From Apoda limacodes (lineage: Eukaryota; Arthropoda; Insecta; Lepidoptera; Limacodidae): a stretch of 64,000 bases of DNA. How positions within the stretch are numbered: the first letter of the stretch is position 1; every line of letters begins with the position of its first letter. The translations under genes and the position numbers were made by a program. Below the pieces are notes generated by a model that saw nothing but the letters and a program-made list of their open reading frames with translations, did not search any database and was not told where the DNA came from. Shown piece by piece: positions 43,758 through 55,249 of this stretch. The stretch is from the NCBI GenBank assembly GCA_946406115.1, contig OX291561.1, positions 1,914,273-1,978,272 on the forward strand. The letters are read 5' to 3'.

Positions 43758-46700
43758 CTAAACATTTTTTAAGCTATAATGACCCCATGCCAGAGTATCG
43801 GTAGAATTTGGTTTTATATACCTTTTGCTATCATTGTAAGATAAAGAAACTTTATTACATTTTTGAGTAAAAATTATATGTTTAATAGATTTAAACCGAA
43901 GCATTTTACAAATTTCATTAGTATTATTAAATAAACAATTTTTGTAATTGTCAATTTTAAAGTTTTTGACAATGCTTTTGTTTACACCCTTTGCTTTAGC
44001 AACAAATTTATCTTCCACGTCAATCGCATACATTTTTGAGCGTAGTCCTACAAACTCTCTAAATATTTTACCATTATTTTCATCTTTAAATAATCCTAAT
44101 TTTTTTTTATTTAACAAAGGTATACCATATTTATTGTTAATTTCATAGTCTGAGGTGTCGAAATGTATGGCAACATCTGATTTAATATCGGAATAAAAGT
44201 TTTTTGTAAATACTTGATAAACTAAACTATCTGTATCTGTGTAAAGTAGTTTTAACCTATTCTGAAACTTCACGTTCATATATTCGTAATGGAACTCATA
44301 CATTAGCGTTTTTGATATATCTAAAATACAAAAACCTAAATAAATTGGTTTGTTATATAACATTTTTACCTTTTTTAATTGTATAGCAACTAATGACTCT
44401 GAAAAGATAGATAAACTATGAAATTCAGGTCTTGCTAGCAGTGATTGAGCACCTTGAACATTTCCGCGATTCTCCCAATGAGTCACCAGCTTTACATTTA
44501 CTCTTTTTTCAATATTTTCCATAGTTTTACCGAAAACAGAGTTATTCATTAATTTATAAAAATCCTTTTGAAACTCAGAAACCGCCGATGCACGCAGGTT
44601 AGTATTTAAATCAATGTATTTTTTTAACCAATCACTTTGTTTAAATTTTAAAATTCTATGCACTTTTAGTAATTTTAGTCCAGTTTGTAAACATTGTTTT
44701 AAATTTCGATAATGTATTATGTAGTTATTTTTATTGTTTAAATTTAGAACTAATTTTTTTTCTTTTGTGTTACCAATACATATCTGATCAGGACAAAATG
44801 GAAAATCTGAATGTAAGTCATGTAAATGATCTGGATATTCTAAATCTACTTCCAATATATAACCATATTCTGAGTTATCAGGCACTTGAAAATTAGTATT
44901 TATGTCAACCCATTCAAACTCACTCGTCGGAAGGTATTGTGACATAGCCCAACCATATAGATTATTAGCATCAAGGTAAATTAAATAAGAAGAAGGTAAG
45001 TCACTATTATAATTGTCCATAAAAATATTGTTAGCTTTTGCATAACGGTTACTACATTGAGAAACCCCACCTCTTATTCCTTTTTGGATAAAAGCAAGTT
45101 TATCAAAATCTGTTAAAAGTTCTAACTTTTGTTGAGTATGTTTTAACATGGAATCCCAACTCAATCCAGGTGCAGTATAATACTGTGCAGCATCAAGACC
45201 ATATGTTTCAAGACATAAATTTCGAAAGTTTTCAAACACATCAGCTAATAATAATACATCAGTTTTTAAATACAGATTAGAATAATCTAACATATTTTTA
45301 CAGTTAAAATGATTCCAAACATCATTTGCATGTGCATAGTCCTCGTCAGATACATGCTCGTTATTCAAGGAACTAAAAAAAAATTCTTTTGTTGGTAGTG
45401 TCGTGTTTTGTAATTTTTCATAGGATGTCATAAACTCATAGGGATAAATGCCTTTACGTGTTAAACGGATGAAATCTTCGTTATTTGAAAAATTTTTACT
45501 AAGTTCATGAAATTGATTTGTATCAAGATTTTTTGCTAACTGAGAAAGACTACAAGACATGAATTTGAAAGAATCTACAAACCTTAATTTCATAGTATAA
45601 TTATTTATTTGAATGCACTTTGAAAATGATATGTATTTTTCTTTATTTTGAGGTATTATTTCTATTGCTCCGTCTACACTGTTCAGCGCATGTACTATAA
45701 AGTGACTATCATAATTACTCAAGTTATGCAAAAAAATTGGAACGAATCGCGGGACTTTATAATTTGAAGAGCAAATCGAATGAGCTATTCCTCTATATAA
45801 ACCCGTGTGTGTGTCATAATCTATAACAGACTCATTATTTAAATCTTTTTCACAAATGTAACAGGTTTTACTTTCTAATATATTTCTCTCATTCTCGACC
45901 GATAACGGTTGAGGACTTTTATGGAAACTGTTTTTTTTAGCAATTTGTTTTAAATCATCTACTAGAGACTGCATAAAAACCTTAGCACAGTCCTTTCCAG
46001 TATAGGTCCTATAAGTAGACAGACTATTATCGTACGAACATTTAATATAATAACCGAAGCTATATACTTCATGTTTTTGAATATTATTACTAAACGATTT
46101 GTTTGGGTCATTATCACAACTATGAATTGGTAATAAAAGGGCTTCAAAATCAGCATAAATGACAAATGGAATTTTCAATTTTCTATCAAATTTATCAAAT
46201 GACAATATATTATTTAAAATTGGTTCACCAAACCACATCTTTTTTTTGGGAAGTGAATTAGGTAAATCGGTTTTAATGTGATTACAATCAAACCTTTGAT
46301 GGTTAGTTAATTCATTTTGATTTCTAAATATTAACAAGCACCCGTCACAAATATGAACAGCTTCATTTTTTGATGAAATTTGTTTACTCACTAATCTAGA
46401 TAAATTTTTAATGTAACAATAATGATAATTAGAACCGGTATTAATTAAAAGTAGATTAATGTGTTTTTGTTTTCGACACTTTGTAAAATGAAGCGGTCCT
46501 ACTATTTTATTTTTTTTATTATTTGCATCGTACTCTAAACCAAAGACATTAATACTTACATCATTTAAATTTTCAAATTTATTTATATCCTTCAATTTAA
46601 CGGGAAATGGAATATTATTAAAATTTAATTTATTTTGGTGACTAAAATATGAACAGACTCTATCAGCGTTATTATTTACTGGATATAAGGCTGAAAGCAC

Positions 46701-48138
46701 AGCCCATTGAAAACATTGGTGGTCATAATTTTTCACATTAATTACCGCTTTTTTGTGTTTAATATCTAATGGTAAATCTATATACGATGAACCACGTAAG
46801 GGATTAAATTTATTAACATTCATATCTATATGTTTAATTGCACGTAAGCTCCAGCCGCTATCTTTTTTTTCAAAATTGGAAATCTTATTTGTTATCTCAT
46901 TAATAATCATTGAAAATATTATTTCAAAATCATCTCCACGACAATACACATAGTTAAAAGTTTGGAAATCGAAAGTATTTTTTAAGTTTTTTGTTGGTTG
47001 TATAAAATCAGCATTTAAATTAAAATTTACTTTTATGACGGTTAATTGATTAATGCAATCACTTATTAACTGAAACAAAGTTTCTTTAATACCTTGGAGA
47101 AACGAGTCAGGCGTCTCGAATTCTACCTGGGCTACAGTTTGTTTTGGGGTTATTCTATAGGTTATTATGCGTGCTCCAAATGCAGTTTCAATTAAATGAA
47201 CATTTGAAAACTTTTCATGACATATTATTACATTGTTTTTATGGGAATTACTTTTTAAATGACTAGTAAAATGTTTTTTGTGGATAAAAACTTTACATTG
47301 GGGGCATTCAATCTTATCAATATTTGAACTTACATCTAAAAGAAAAGTAGACGATGCAGCTGCTGATGATGTCGATGGTACTGCTTCAGGGCCACCCCTT
47401 GATGTAGTCGCTTGTGGTTCTGATGTACGAAGTCGTTTTTCCAGTACATTTTCTCCATCTAGAGCAATTTTTCTTTTTCCACCAACTTGGCTGTAAACAA
47501 TAGAAAAAAAAAAACACAATTATTATAAAAAATAAAACAGAAATATATAATTAGAAATTTAGAACATTATAAATAAGTCACATAAAAAAACCATCTCACG
47601 TTTATTTACTATTTTTACAAGAGGTGCAATATGCTATGACCGGTAATAATCCGTCAATTTCATCACCCCCACTGATTAAATGCGTATTACATGGCGTATA
47701 ATACGGTTTAAAGTCTGGATCCTCAATCATTGATTTAGAAAGTTTGCCATTTATAAACCAAAATCTAATATAACGATGGAATCTACTTAAAATAATTGCT
47801 TTGTCGAGTAAAATTATTTCCTCACTAGTAAGCGACCACATTTTGTTAAACTAACAGTAACAATAATCTCAAACCAAAATACATTCTTTTATATGATCCA
47901 CCCCTCCAATGCTATACAATAAGTTGTTACAAATAAAACAAGTCGAGACAAGACAGCTAGTAAACCCAAATACTTACAATGTCTGTTCTTGTTTGTTGCA
48001 CTGGTGATTTTTTTCTTCGTGTAGACATATTTTATAGAGCAATTGATCGTATTCATCAATGAGTTTTCTTTCTTCCTGTATACAAAGTTCATACAGTTGT
48101 TGGTCGAAGTAATCGTTTTGTAAATCTGAAGCGTCCAT
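43758..48138 (-). CDS. PolB: Protein-primed DNA polymerase B, two exons
   Basis: Exon 1 spans 48138-47978 and exon 2 spans 47490-43758. The donor gtaagt (47977-47972) and acceptor tttacag leave a split codon that joins in phase, giving 1297 residues. Two C2H2-type fingers lie near 116-139 ('CPQCKVFIHKKHF') and about 440. The exonuclease motifs are 'YADFEALL' (about 500), 'NYDSHFIVHAL' (about 645) and 'YLKTDVLLLADVF' (about 795). The polymerase motifs are 'YLDANNLYGW' (A, about 893), 'KLMNNSVFGKTMEN' (B, about 1035) and 'LLYTDTDSLVY' (C, about 1138), all with intact catalytic residues. It would replicate the linear element by protein priming. The alternative start inside exon 2 (47519) lies in the intron's polypyrimidine tract, so I prefer the spliced form. 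A small gene sits in the intron. Confidence 0.9.
47602..47841 (-). CDS. Small ORF nested in the polymerase intron
   Basis: 79 residues (MWSLTSEEIILLDKAI...), same strand as the polymerase and wholly inside its predicted intron. A TATA box ('tataaaag' on the minus strand, 47893-47886) starts 52 bases before the ATG. That is the spacing seen for the two other inner promoters. The product has a helical N-terminus and four Cys in 'YYTPCNTHL' and 'AYCTSCKNSK', with no known family. It could be a real small early gene or an alternative exon. Confidence 0.5.
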   Translation of the reverse strand: MWSLTSEEIILLDKAIILSRFHRYIRFWFINGKLSKSMIEDPDFKPYYTPCNTHLISGGDEIDGLLPVIAYCTSCKNSK

Positions 48139-48183
48139 GATGATGTTAGTTTGTATAAGAGTATTGAAAGTGAACGAGGTATC

Positions 48184-48195
48184 GCTTAAATATAA
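48184..48195 (-). promoter_or_regulatory. TATA box of polymerase exon 1
   Basis: The minus strand reads 'ttatatttaag'. The core 'tatttaa' begins 54 bases before the ATG at 48138 and lies just inside the right inverted repeat. Confidence 0.5.
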
Positions 48196-48304
48196 CTTGT
48201 AGCCTAAGTACCTGTGGACGAAGGTGTGAGAAATCTATTGTTGTTTTTAAGCTTTGGCGTTCTCTGTTAAGTAATGTTAAGAAGTTGTAAATGAATGAAT
48301 GAAA

Positions 48305-49373
48305 TTAATATCCCCGCTTATCTTTAGTTTCAATGAAGAACTTTTTACAATCACAGTTCATTGCTATTTGTTTTGTAATATTATATATGGAATCCCGGGT
48401 ACTTAGATAATGCTGGTCGTCATGTGATTGTGTATAATATTTAACTTTTAAGTCTGCGTATTTCCAATGATCTTCAGCTGGTATGTCCTTTATCTTTTTC
48501 ATATTATATATTTCAATTTTTAATAGGTGACTTGCAGACGTTGTGTCGTCATTATTGGTAGAAATATAAGAGATTCCATTTTCATTGCCTTGACTGACAC
48601 ACGAAGACTTTGCTTGAGATTTTCTTTTCTTAGGATTTTCAAAAAATGCGTCAATACTTTTGATATTCCGCTTTGTTGTGCTTTTCAAATTTTTTTGAAT
48701 AGTACAGTCTTTAGTTTCTTCTTGACTCATATCCAAAGGAAAGTAATAATTTTTTAACGTATAATTTTCCGGGGATAAAGGCTGGAACAATAAAAATTAT
48801 AAAACAATAAGTTAATAAAAATGAAATTAATAAAATTGTATTAATAAAATTTCCTTATAGTGCTAATAATCTCTATTGCTGGGTTAAAGAACAATAAACA
48901 AACAAACTTCACTATTTGATTCGATTGAATAATATACTAACACACATTAATTGCTGTTACAAGCACATAAGAGAAAAAAAAATAATAATATTGGAACTCA
49001 GTACTTTAACTATTGGTTAGACGCTAATTATGTAATACCGTTATAAAATAATATACATAAACGTATACACATAGATGGTTCCGACCCCAAGCTAAGTATT
49101 AAACTTGTGTTATGGTAACCAGAAACAACAACCATAGAATATCAGTACATAGACTACATATAAACAACATCCATGATTCGGTAACAAATGTTTAATCATC
49201 ACAAAAAACACCTGCTCCTTGTGGGATTCGAACCCGTGACCCTTGGCTCCGCAGCTAGCTGCACTAACCACTTGACCAAACAGGACAATAATAAAACAAT
49301 TACACACATACATTATGAAAAAACAATAAAACATACACTATCGAGAAAATTAAGTAATTAAACTTACCTCCAT
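48305..49373 (-). CDS. TIR-encoded two-exon gene, unknown function (right)
   Basis: Mirror copy of 35353-36421: exon 1 at 49373-49368 (Met-Glu), exon 2 at 48781-48305, same donor and acceptor, 160 residues. It differs visibly by one residue (YYTQSHDDQ). The PIP-like I-K-S-I-D-A-F-F and the K-K-R-K stretch are unchanged. The element therefore has two near-identical copies of this gene, both transcribed inward. Function unknown. Confidence 0.65.
49211..49284 (-). ncRNA. tRNA-like Pol III sequence in the TIR intron (right)
   Basis: Mirror copy of 35442-35515 with both internal promoter boxes intact. Confidence 0.55.
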
Positions 49374-49456
49374 TTGATGGAATATGAACACAAAACACTG
49401 TAGGTATAACTTTGAAACTCACGAATAAGACTGCAGTGTGAATTTTACTGTGGTTC

Positions 49457-49466
49457 CTTATATATA
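49457..49466 (-). promoter_or_regulatory. TATA box in the right repeat
   Basis: Mirror of 35260-35269, upstream of the right copy of the two-exon gene. Confidence 0.55.
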
Positions 49467-50124
49467 TGGTTATAGCCTACATGTCTTTGCGTGTTCCAAC
49501 AGGATATGACAGAGACCTCACACGATATGAATCAACGTCGGAAAAAAAAAAAACTAAACAATAAGCCATCTATTGTTATCACTCAATTCATATTGGCATT
49601 GTAAGTACCTGGTATCGGAATGTTTGCATGACGAAGAGCTTAAATAAATATTTTTAATAGAAAATATTTCTATAGATAACATGTGTCTAATTGTTAACAG
49701 ACCTCCTCGGAAGTGCATTGAAGAAATAATCTGTCGTCTTAATTTTAAAGCTTAAGTTCAAAATAAAGGACACCAAACAATAAGTTATCTTTTGTTATCA
49801 CAATCCATATTGGCATTGTAAGTAGCTGTATTTGCTTGTCACAGAGCTTAAATAAATAATTTCAATTGAAAAAATTTCTAAAGATGACGCCTCTTCGTAG
49901 TAAAACATGTATCAACCTGTTAGCAGGGACCTCCCACGGCATTTAAGAAATAAATCAACGTCTTATTGTTATTACAATTCATTATTACCAGAAATCGTTG
50001 CTACCCACAGAGACTTACAAAAAATTAAACCTCGTAGATAAAAGAAACTGAAAGAAACTAAATAATGAATTATCTATTGTTGTTAAAAACCATTGTTGAC
50101 ACTGCACGCAGAACATTTCATAGA

Positions 50125-50355
50125 ACCGCGAATAAAGTTGATCCACAAGCGAATTAAAATAATTGGACCGCGAATTAAAATAATTAGATCGCGAACAAAG
50201 TTGATCCACACGCGAATGAAAATAATGAGACCGCGAATAAAATTGATCCACACGCGAATTAAAATAATTAGACCGCGAATAAAATTGACCCACACGCGAA
50301 TTAAAATAATTGGACCGCGAATTAAAATAATTAGACCGCGAATAAAGTTGATTCA
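50125..50355. repeat. TIR minisatellite, right copy
   Basis: Mirror of 34372-34600 with the same number and order of units. Confidence 0.85.
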
Positions 50356-50762
50356 CATATGATCCGCGAGTGTGTAGAGAGCTTTTTCGCGGGCCCCCAA
50401 TAACCCCCTCAGAGGCCCCTCAAAGTTGAGCCAGTTCCCGTACCTCCCTACTACTTGAATCCGGTCGGAATGTCGAACGGCCTATATCGGTTGTGGAACG
50501 GCCTTTCGTTACGTATTAATACAAAAATGTTAATCAATATGCAGTGATCCAAGTTAATAAGTTAGCACAAGCTTACGACAAAAGGACTTATGGTTTTTTT
50601 GCGTATTTACCTCTAAAGTATTATATAATTTGGCAATAGTAATTACAAAATCAATATGTGTTATTTGAACAAGTTCGTATTTTTTTAGTTTCAACGTAAC
50701 CATACTTTATAAGTAATAGCAAAATAATAGGGTGCAAACCTCGTGTTGATAGGTGCAATAGA

Positions 50763-50832
50763 TCCGGAGATACGAAGGTGGCTACGCTAGCTTTAGTCTA
50801 AAGCTAGCAGGACCATGGTATCTCGGAACCGG
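50763..50832. promoter_or_regulatory. Palindromic hairpin in the right repeat
   Basis: Mirror of 33886-33955; the perfect core is at 50786-50808. Confidence 0.6.
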
Positions 50833-51437
50833 TAGAGCAAAAAAATCAATTTTTTGGCAAAAAATTACCAAAGAAATAGCAAAAAAATGTGGTATAAGTC
50901 GCATCGTGGCCTTATGACTTGGCTACGTCAGCTTTATAGAGACTTTTAATTTATTCGAGGGTAAATTAACATGTTCTGAAAAAAAAAATACTTTTTATAA
51001 CGAAAGGATTACTTTTACTTTTTTTTTTGTCGTCTTTTGAAGACGATATTTTGGAACTTCCAATTTATCCTTGTTTCTTGTATTAACCCTGTGTAGGTCA
51101 CTAAGCACATCGTAATAAAAATATTAAAATGTCATATTTTTAGCCCAGAGGTAAATTGAGTCGAACTGAAAAATCTAAACAGCACTTTTGTACCGTCATT
51201 TAACTACTAATTTTTGTAGAATTTACTTAACCAACGGTCTGCAATGATAGTAATACCACCAACAATACTAGAAAAGAAAATCTTGTAAAAAGTATACTTT
51301 ATTAAAAAAATGTTTTTTTTGGTAACAGTGGATTCAAATATTTCGTGCATCGCTGCATCATTCTAGCACAGAATAAAACTATGTTCTAGTGATAGTAATA
51401 TCCTTCACTTTAAACTGTTTAATCTAAGGAGGTTTGA

Positions 51438-52115
51438 ATGAGTAGCAGAATACAGAAAGGGCTCAATTTTAGGTCCTTTTCTATTTCTTATTTTCATTAT
51501 TCATTAATCATCATAACATTGTCTTATTTGCTGACACCTCTTTAATTTTTAAAGTTAAGAGACGACAGACATGTTGTGATAAATTAAATCATGGCATTTC
51601 TAAGTCTGTTAATATGTTTAAAGCTAATAATTTGTTACTGAATGAGAAAAAAACCAAATGTGTTAATTTTACATTACCAAATGTTAGTCAGATCCAGACA
51701 TGTATCAATATTAATAGAGAGCAATTACAAATTGGTAATTCAACAACATACATTCATATTCATAACCTAGCCAAAAACCTTAGCCCTGCTGTGTATGCGA
51801 TCAAGAAAAAGATAATTAACCGATGTCGACACTGCAAAAATAATATATTCTAGCTATTTCCATAGTTTAAAACTTATGGTATCTTATTGTGCGGTAGCGC
51901 TACAAAAACGAGCAATTCGTGCTATTTACATATTAGGATTTAGGATATCTCTGAGGAATAGGTTTGGGGAAATAAATATTTTAACTTTAGCGTCGCAGTA
52001 CATATATGAAAATCTTTTATATGTTCATAAAAATATTAATAGTTTCAGCAAGAAAAGTGACGTTTACAAAGTAAATACTAGAAGTAATATTAAAACAAAT
52101 TATGTTTCATAACTG
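51438..52115 (+). pseudogene. Non-LTR retrotransposon fragment abutting the Polinton
   Basis: It begins exactly at the Polinton boundary with 'atgagtagcagaatacaga', matching the reverse transcriptase at 18321 onward ('MSSRVQK'). It has an internal deletion, then reads 'LLLNEKKTKCVNFTLPNV', 'NLAKNLSPAVYAIKK' and 'LQKRAIRAIYILG'. It is the same family as 17700-20366 and broken by stops. The preceding part of the domain is not found on the other side of the Polinton. Confidence 0.75.
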
Positions 52116-52264
52116 TGACGATTCAAGAATGTTTGTTAAAACCTAATTTGAATAACAAAATTGACTTTGACGTTGACTTGTTACTTGTAGTAACAAAGTG
52201 TAAATGAGTCCTTCAATTCTTACTGCATCAAATAAATGAGTTTAGTTACGTGAAGAAATAACTT

Positions 52265-52505
52265 TTTAGTTCCAATAGATGGCAGTTAGGTTAGGATAGG
52301 TAATATTAGACCAGTTTTACAATAGATGGCAGTTAGGTACTAGATTAGACCAGTTATTACAAAAGATGGCAGTTAAGTTAGGTTAGGCTAGGTAAGGTAG
52401 TATAAGACTTAGTTATTACTATATATCGCAATAAGGTACTAGATTAGATCAGTTATTACAATAGATAGCTGTTAGGTACTAGATTAGACTCACAATTACA
52501 ATGCT
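52265..52505. repeat. Degenerate tandem repeat, units of about 40-60 bases
   Basis: 'aatagatggcagttagg'-type units recur at about 52274, 52321, 52360, 52420 and 52459, several followed by 'tactagattaga.cagttatt'. It is imperfect and AT-rich. Confidence 0.65.
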
Positions 52506-52609
52506 TTATTACGTTTAGTGAATATATGTATAGTTTTAAAAACTTAATGTTGCTATTATGAATTATTTAAGTGATTAAATAAAATGCGCACCAGTGCAGT
52601 TCAAGAACT

Positions 52610-52761
52610 CATATATAGCATTAACGAAATGAGGAGTGTCCAAATGAGGCGAGTATCGGCCTTGACGCGGCGCGGACTCTGCAATGCGGGCACATTAATG
52701 GTTAACCTACGCCCGTGTGTGGTGGGACACACGGCACAATCGTCTTAGCTTAATAAAGTCT
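52610..52761. other. GC-richer segment before the Jockey copy
   Basis: 'ccttgacgcggcgcggactc' and 'cccgtgtgtggtgggacaca' stand out from AT-rich surroundings. It ends at the T run (A-tail of the next element). No family recognised. Confidence 0.35.
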
Positions 52762-53955
52762 TTTTTTTTTTTATACCATTAAGGGGCAAACAAGCCTACG
52801 GTCCGCCTGATGGTAAGCGGTCACCGTAGCTTACGGACGCTTGCAACACCAAGGGCATCACTCGCGCGTTGCCAACCCTTCAGAAATCTAATAACTTCTT
52901 TTTCGAAGAACCCCATACTGTAGTCCTTAGAGAAAATCTTGGCAGGGAGCTCATTCCATAACCTAAGCGTTCGCGGGATGAAGTTTCTCTGAAACCGCTC
53001 TGTACGCGACCATTTCGGTTCTAAAGTGTGAGAATGAATTCCCTGCCGATGGCGAGCGGTACTCCATATGGGGCCGGAACACAACCCATTGTACAAGCGG
53101 TAGAACACACAAAGGGAGGCAAAGTCTCTCCTCAGACCTAGGGGCTCGATACCGCAAGTGAGTTTAGGATCGTCGACAATTCTCACAGCCCGTCGTTGAA
53201 CCGAGTCAAAAGTGCCAAGCTGGTATCCGGGTGCACCCGCCCAGAGATGGCAGCAGTACTCCATATGGGGCCGGACTTGCGACTTGTAAAGCAGCAACCT
53301 TTGCCCCGGCGTGAAGTACTGCTTTGCTCTGTTGAGTACACCAAGTTTTTTGGACACCAGCTTTACCTTGTCTAGCAAGTGATCTCGGAACTGAACATCG
53401 CTGGAGATGTGAACACCAATGCTCTTGGAGATGTTCTGGAATTGTGGGACTACAGTGAATGGGGTTTTCTTAGCGGTGCACGCGCAGACTTGTGTCTTTG
53501 AAGGGTTGAATCAGACCAAGTTTTCCCGTCCCCAGTCAGAGACCTTGGACAGACCGATCTCGATTTGAGACACAAGTTCTTCACGTTTTTCCTCCACAAC
53601 AAAACGAGGGATGCTTGCACGGCCCGTGTAATAAGCGTCTCCAGTACTGTCATCTGCATAGCAATGTATGTTGTTGATCTCCAACATATCATTGATGTGC
53701 AGTAGAAACAGCGTAGGAGACAGCACAGAGCCTTGCGGGATACCAGCATTAATGTCCATGCTATCAAAGCAACTACCGTCAACTACGGCTCGTATGCGTC
53801 TGCCGGACAAAAAGCTAGCCACCTATTTGCACAAACCCTCGGGCACTCCGTAAAATGGCACCTTCGATAGAAGACCTCGGTGCCAGACCCGATCGAACGC
53901 CTTCGCTATGTCTAGGCTACATGCCAATGCCTCCTTCTGACTCTCAATGGCTCAA
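52762..53955 (-). mobile_element. Jockey-like non-LTR retrotransposon, 5'-truncated
   Basis: The most complete C-terminal copy in the window. The minus strand reads 'MASFLSGRRIRAVVDGSC', 'GIPQGSVLSPTLFLLHIND' and 'CYADDSTGD' (53822-53511), then after frame breaks 'KLVSKKLGVLNRAKQYFTPG', 'YCCHLWAGAPGYQLGTFDSV', and 'WNELPAKIFSKDYSMGFFEK' to the end (53378-52821). The 3' untranslated region and A-tail lie at 52820-52762. The endonuclease and N-terminal reverse transcriptase are missing. It serves as the reference for the fragments elsewhere. Confidence 0.85.
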
Positions 53956-54865
53956 ATAAGGTTAGTATTATAATCGAGATGGCAGTGTGTATCGCAATCA
54001 TATTACCTGCATCGTGGTAACCGTAAAGTGGGTTAATGTGATATCTATCGTAACGTAAATTACTTCATTATGGGCTCTTTGTATTTCCCGACACAGTTTT
54101 GTCAACACATGGGATCGTTTATTTATACAGTAGATTGGTTTGAGGATTTCGTGTCGACATTGTGATTATACTGTTTACCGTAAATTATTTTTTACTTATA
54201 GTAAATGGAGCTTCTATTATATACTTTAGCGAGGAATACGAAGATTTTAATATTATAACCATTTTTACAAAGTCTCAAAATTTTATTTTTCTTTTTGTTA
54301 TCTAGTTTTATAGTAATACAAAAAATACTATTTCTCGCTCTTCTTTCGGAAGTTCGTTAGGTAAAACATCTAAAATAGTTCAGTTAAGTGTCAATTAAGT
54401 ATTGAATTCAACGGATTTTAAGAAATTTAAACAAGCTATTTAAATACTTGTTTAAAGTTTCCGACCGCAACAGGTTTTTTGGCCTTGGTCTCAGTTTTGG
54501 TCAAAACCGAAACTTACTTAAACATATTTAAAATTTCTATTGTATACTGAAATCTAGAGTTGATTTTTACACACTTATTCACACATAAATACATATGGTT
54601 AAAGGTTGTTAAATCCACAAAAAGTTAATATGTAAAAAAAAATATTAATGCCGTTAAACAGAGACTTGTAAGAATTAATCATACTGTAAAAGCGCAAACC
54701 AAAAAAAAAATGGTATTTATTCCTGCGTTTTTTGTGTGATTTATTTGTTATTTAATATTATTTTAAGGAAACTTTTGCCAGTCATCGTTACGACCACTGT
54801 AAGAGACTGATGGTAACTTGACAAAGCCAACATACTTGGCAATCTCTTTGCCTCAAAATCCAATA
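53956..54865. other. Non-coding stretch
   Basis: No supported features. Confidence 0.5.
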
Positions 54866-54869
54866 TGAG

Positions 54870-55240
54870 CGACGAAGGCGCTGTACCACCTACCATACCA
54901 TTGTGCAGTTAAACCATGCCGGAAATCTTTATAACACAGCGGCAGGTCCGGCCGGGCGGCGTTGTTTTCTCTGGACTTCATGAAAGACTGCGAAAGTGCA
55001 CCTTTTGCTCAAAGAAGGGCGATAAATCAGATCCATTGAATTACAGGCCAATTGTTATTACTTTTCTCCTCTTTAAGGTGATGGAGCTTGTGATCAACAT
55101 ATAGCTTCTAAGATACCTAGAAAGACAGAACCTGGTCAGTGACCGTCAATATGGCTTTCGCTTCGGTCGTTCGACCGTATCTCACAGAACAGTAAGCCTT
55201 TGAGCGACAGGAGGAGGTTGGCATGTAGCCTTAATTAAAA
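54870..55240 (+). pseudogene. Jockey-like element, left part (split by copia)
   Basis: The + strand reads 'KKGDKSDPLNYRPIVITFLL' and 'DRQYGFRFGRST', then degraded sequence up to 'ggcatgtagcctt', where the homology stops. The next part of the same domain is found at 59078. Confidence 0.75.
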
Positions 55241-55249
55241 TACAGGAGT

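Larger units (their letters stand above)
33281..51437. mobile_element. Complete Polinton/Maverick, adintovirus-like element
   Basis: An 18157-bp unit is bounded by inverted repeats of 3215 and 3207 bp. It contains protein-primed polymerase B, retroviral-type integrase, packaging ATPase, C5-type protease, double-jelly-roll major capsid and penton-like minor capsid proteins. That set defines the Polinton/adintovirus group of virus-like self-synthesising transposons. All these frames are open. Gene order on the minus strand is: polymerase, a spacer with 69-bp repeats, ATPase, two small paralogues, conserved unknown, integrase, penton, minor protein, capsid, protease. One small gene runs on the + strand at the left. 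The expected 6-base target duplication is not visible. The high identity of the inverted repeats implies a fairly recent insertion. Whether it still makes virions cannot be told from sequence. Confidence 0.95.
48231..51437 (-). repeat. Polinton terminal inverted repeat, right
   Basis: Inverse complement of 33281-36495 and 8 bases shorter. The difference is fully accounted for by one replaced block (23 bases at 50463-50485 against 31 bases on the left). Only scattered substitutions otherwise, for example near 51008-51020. Confidence 0.95.

Noticed and set aside
47278..47496. Frames antisense to the polymerase and other Polinton genes
   Set aside because: Shadow frames with no promoter or conserved content.
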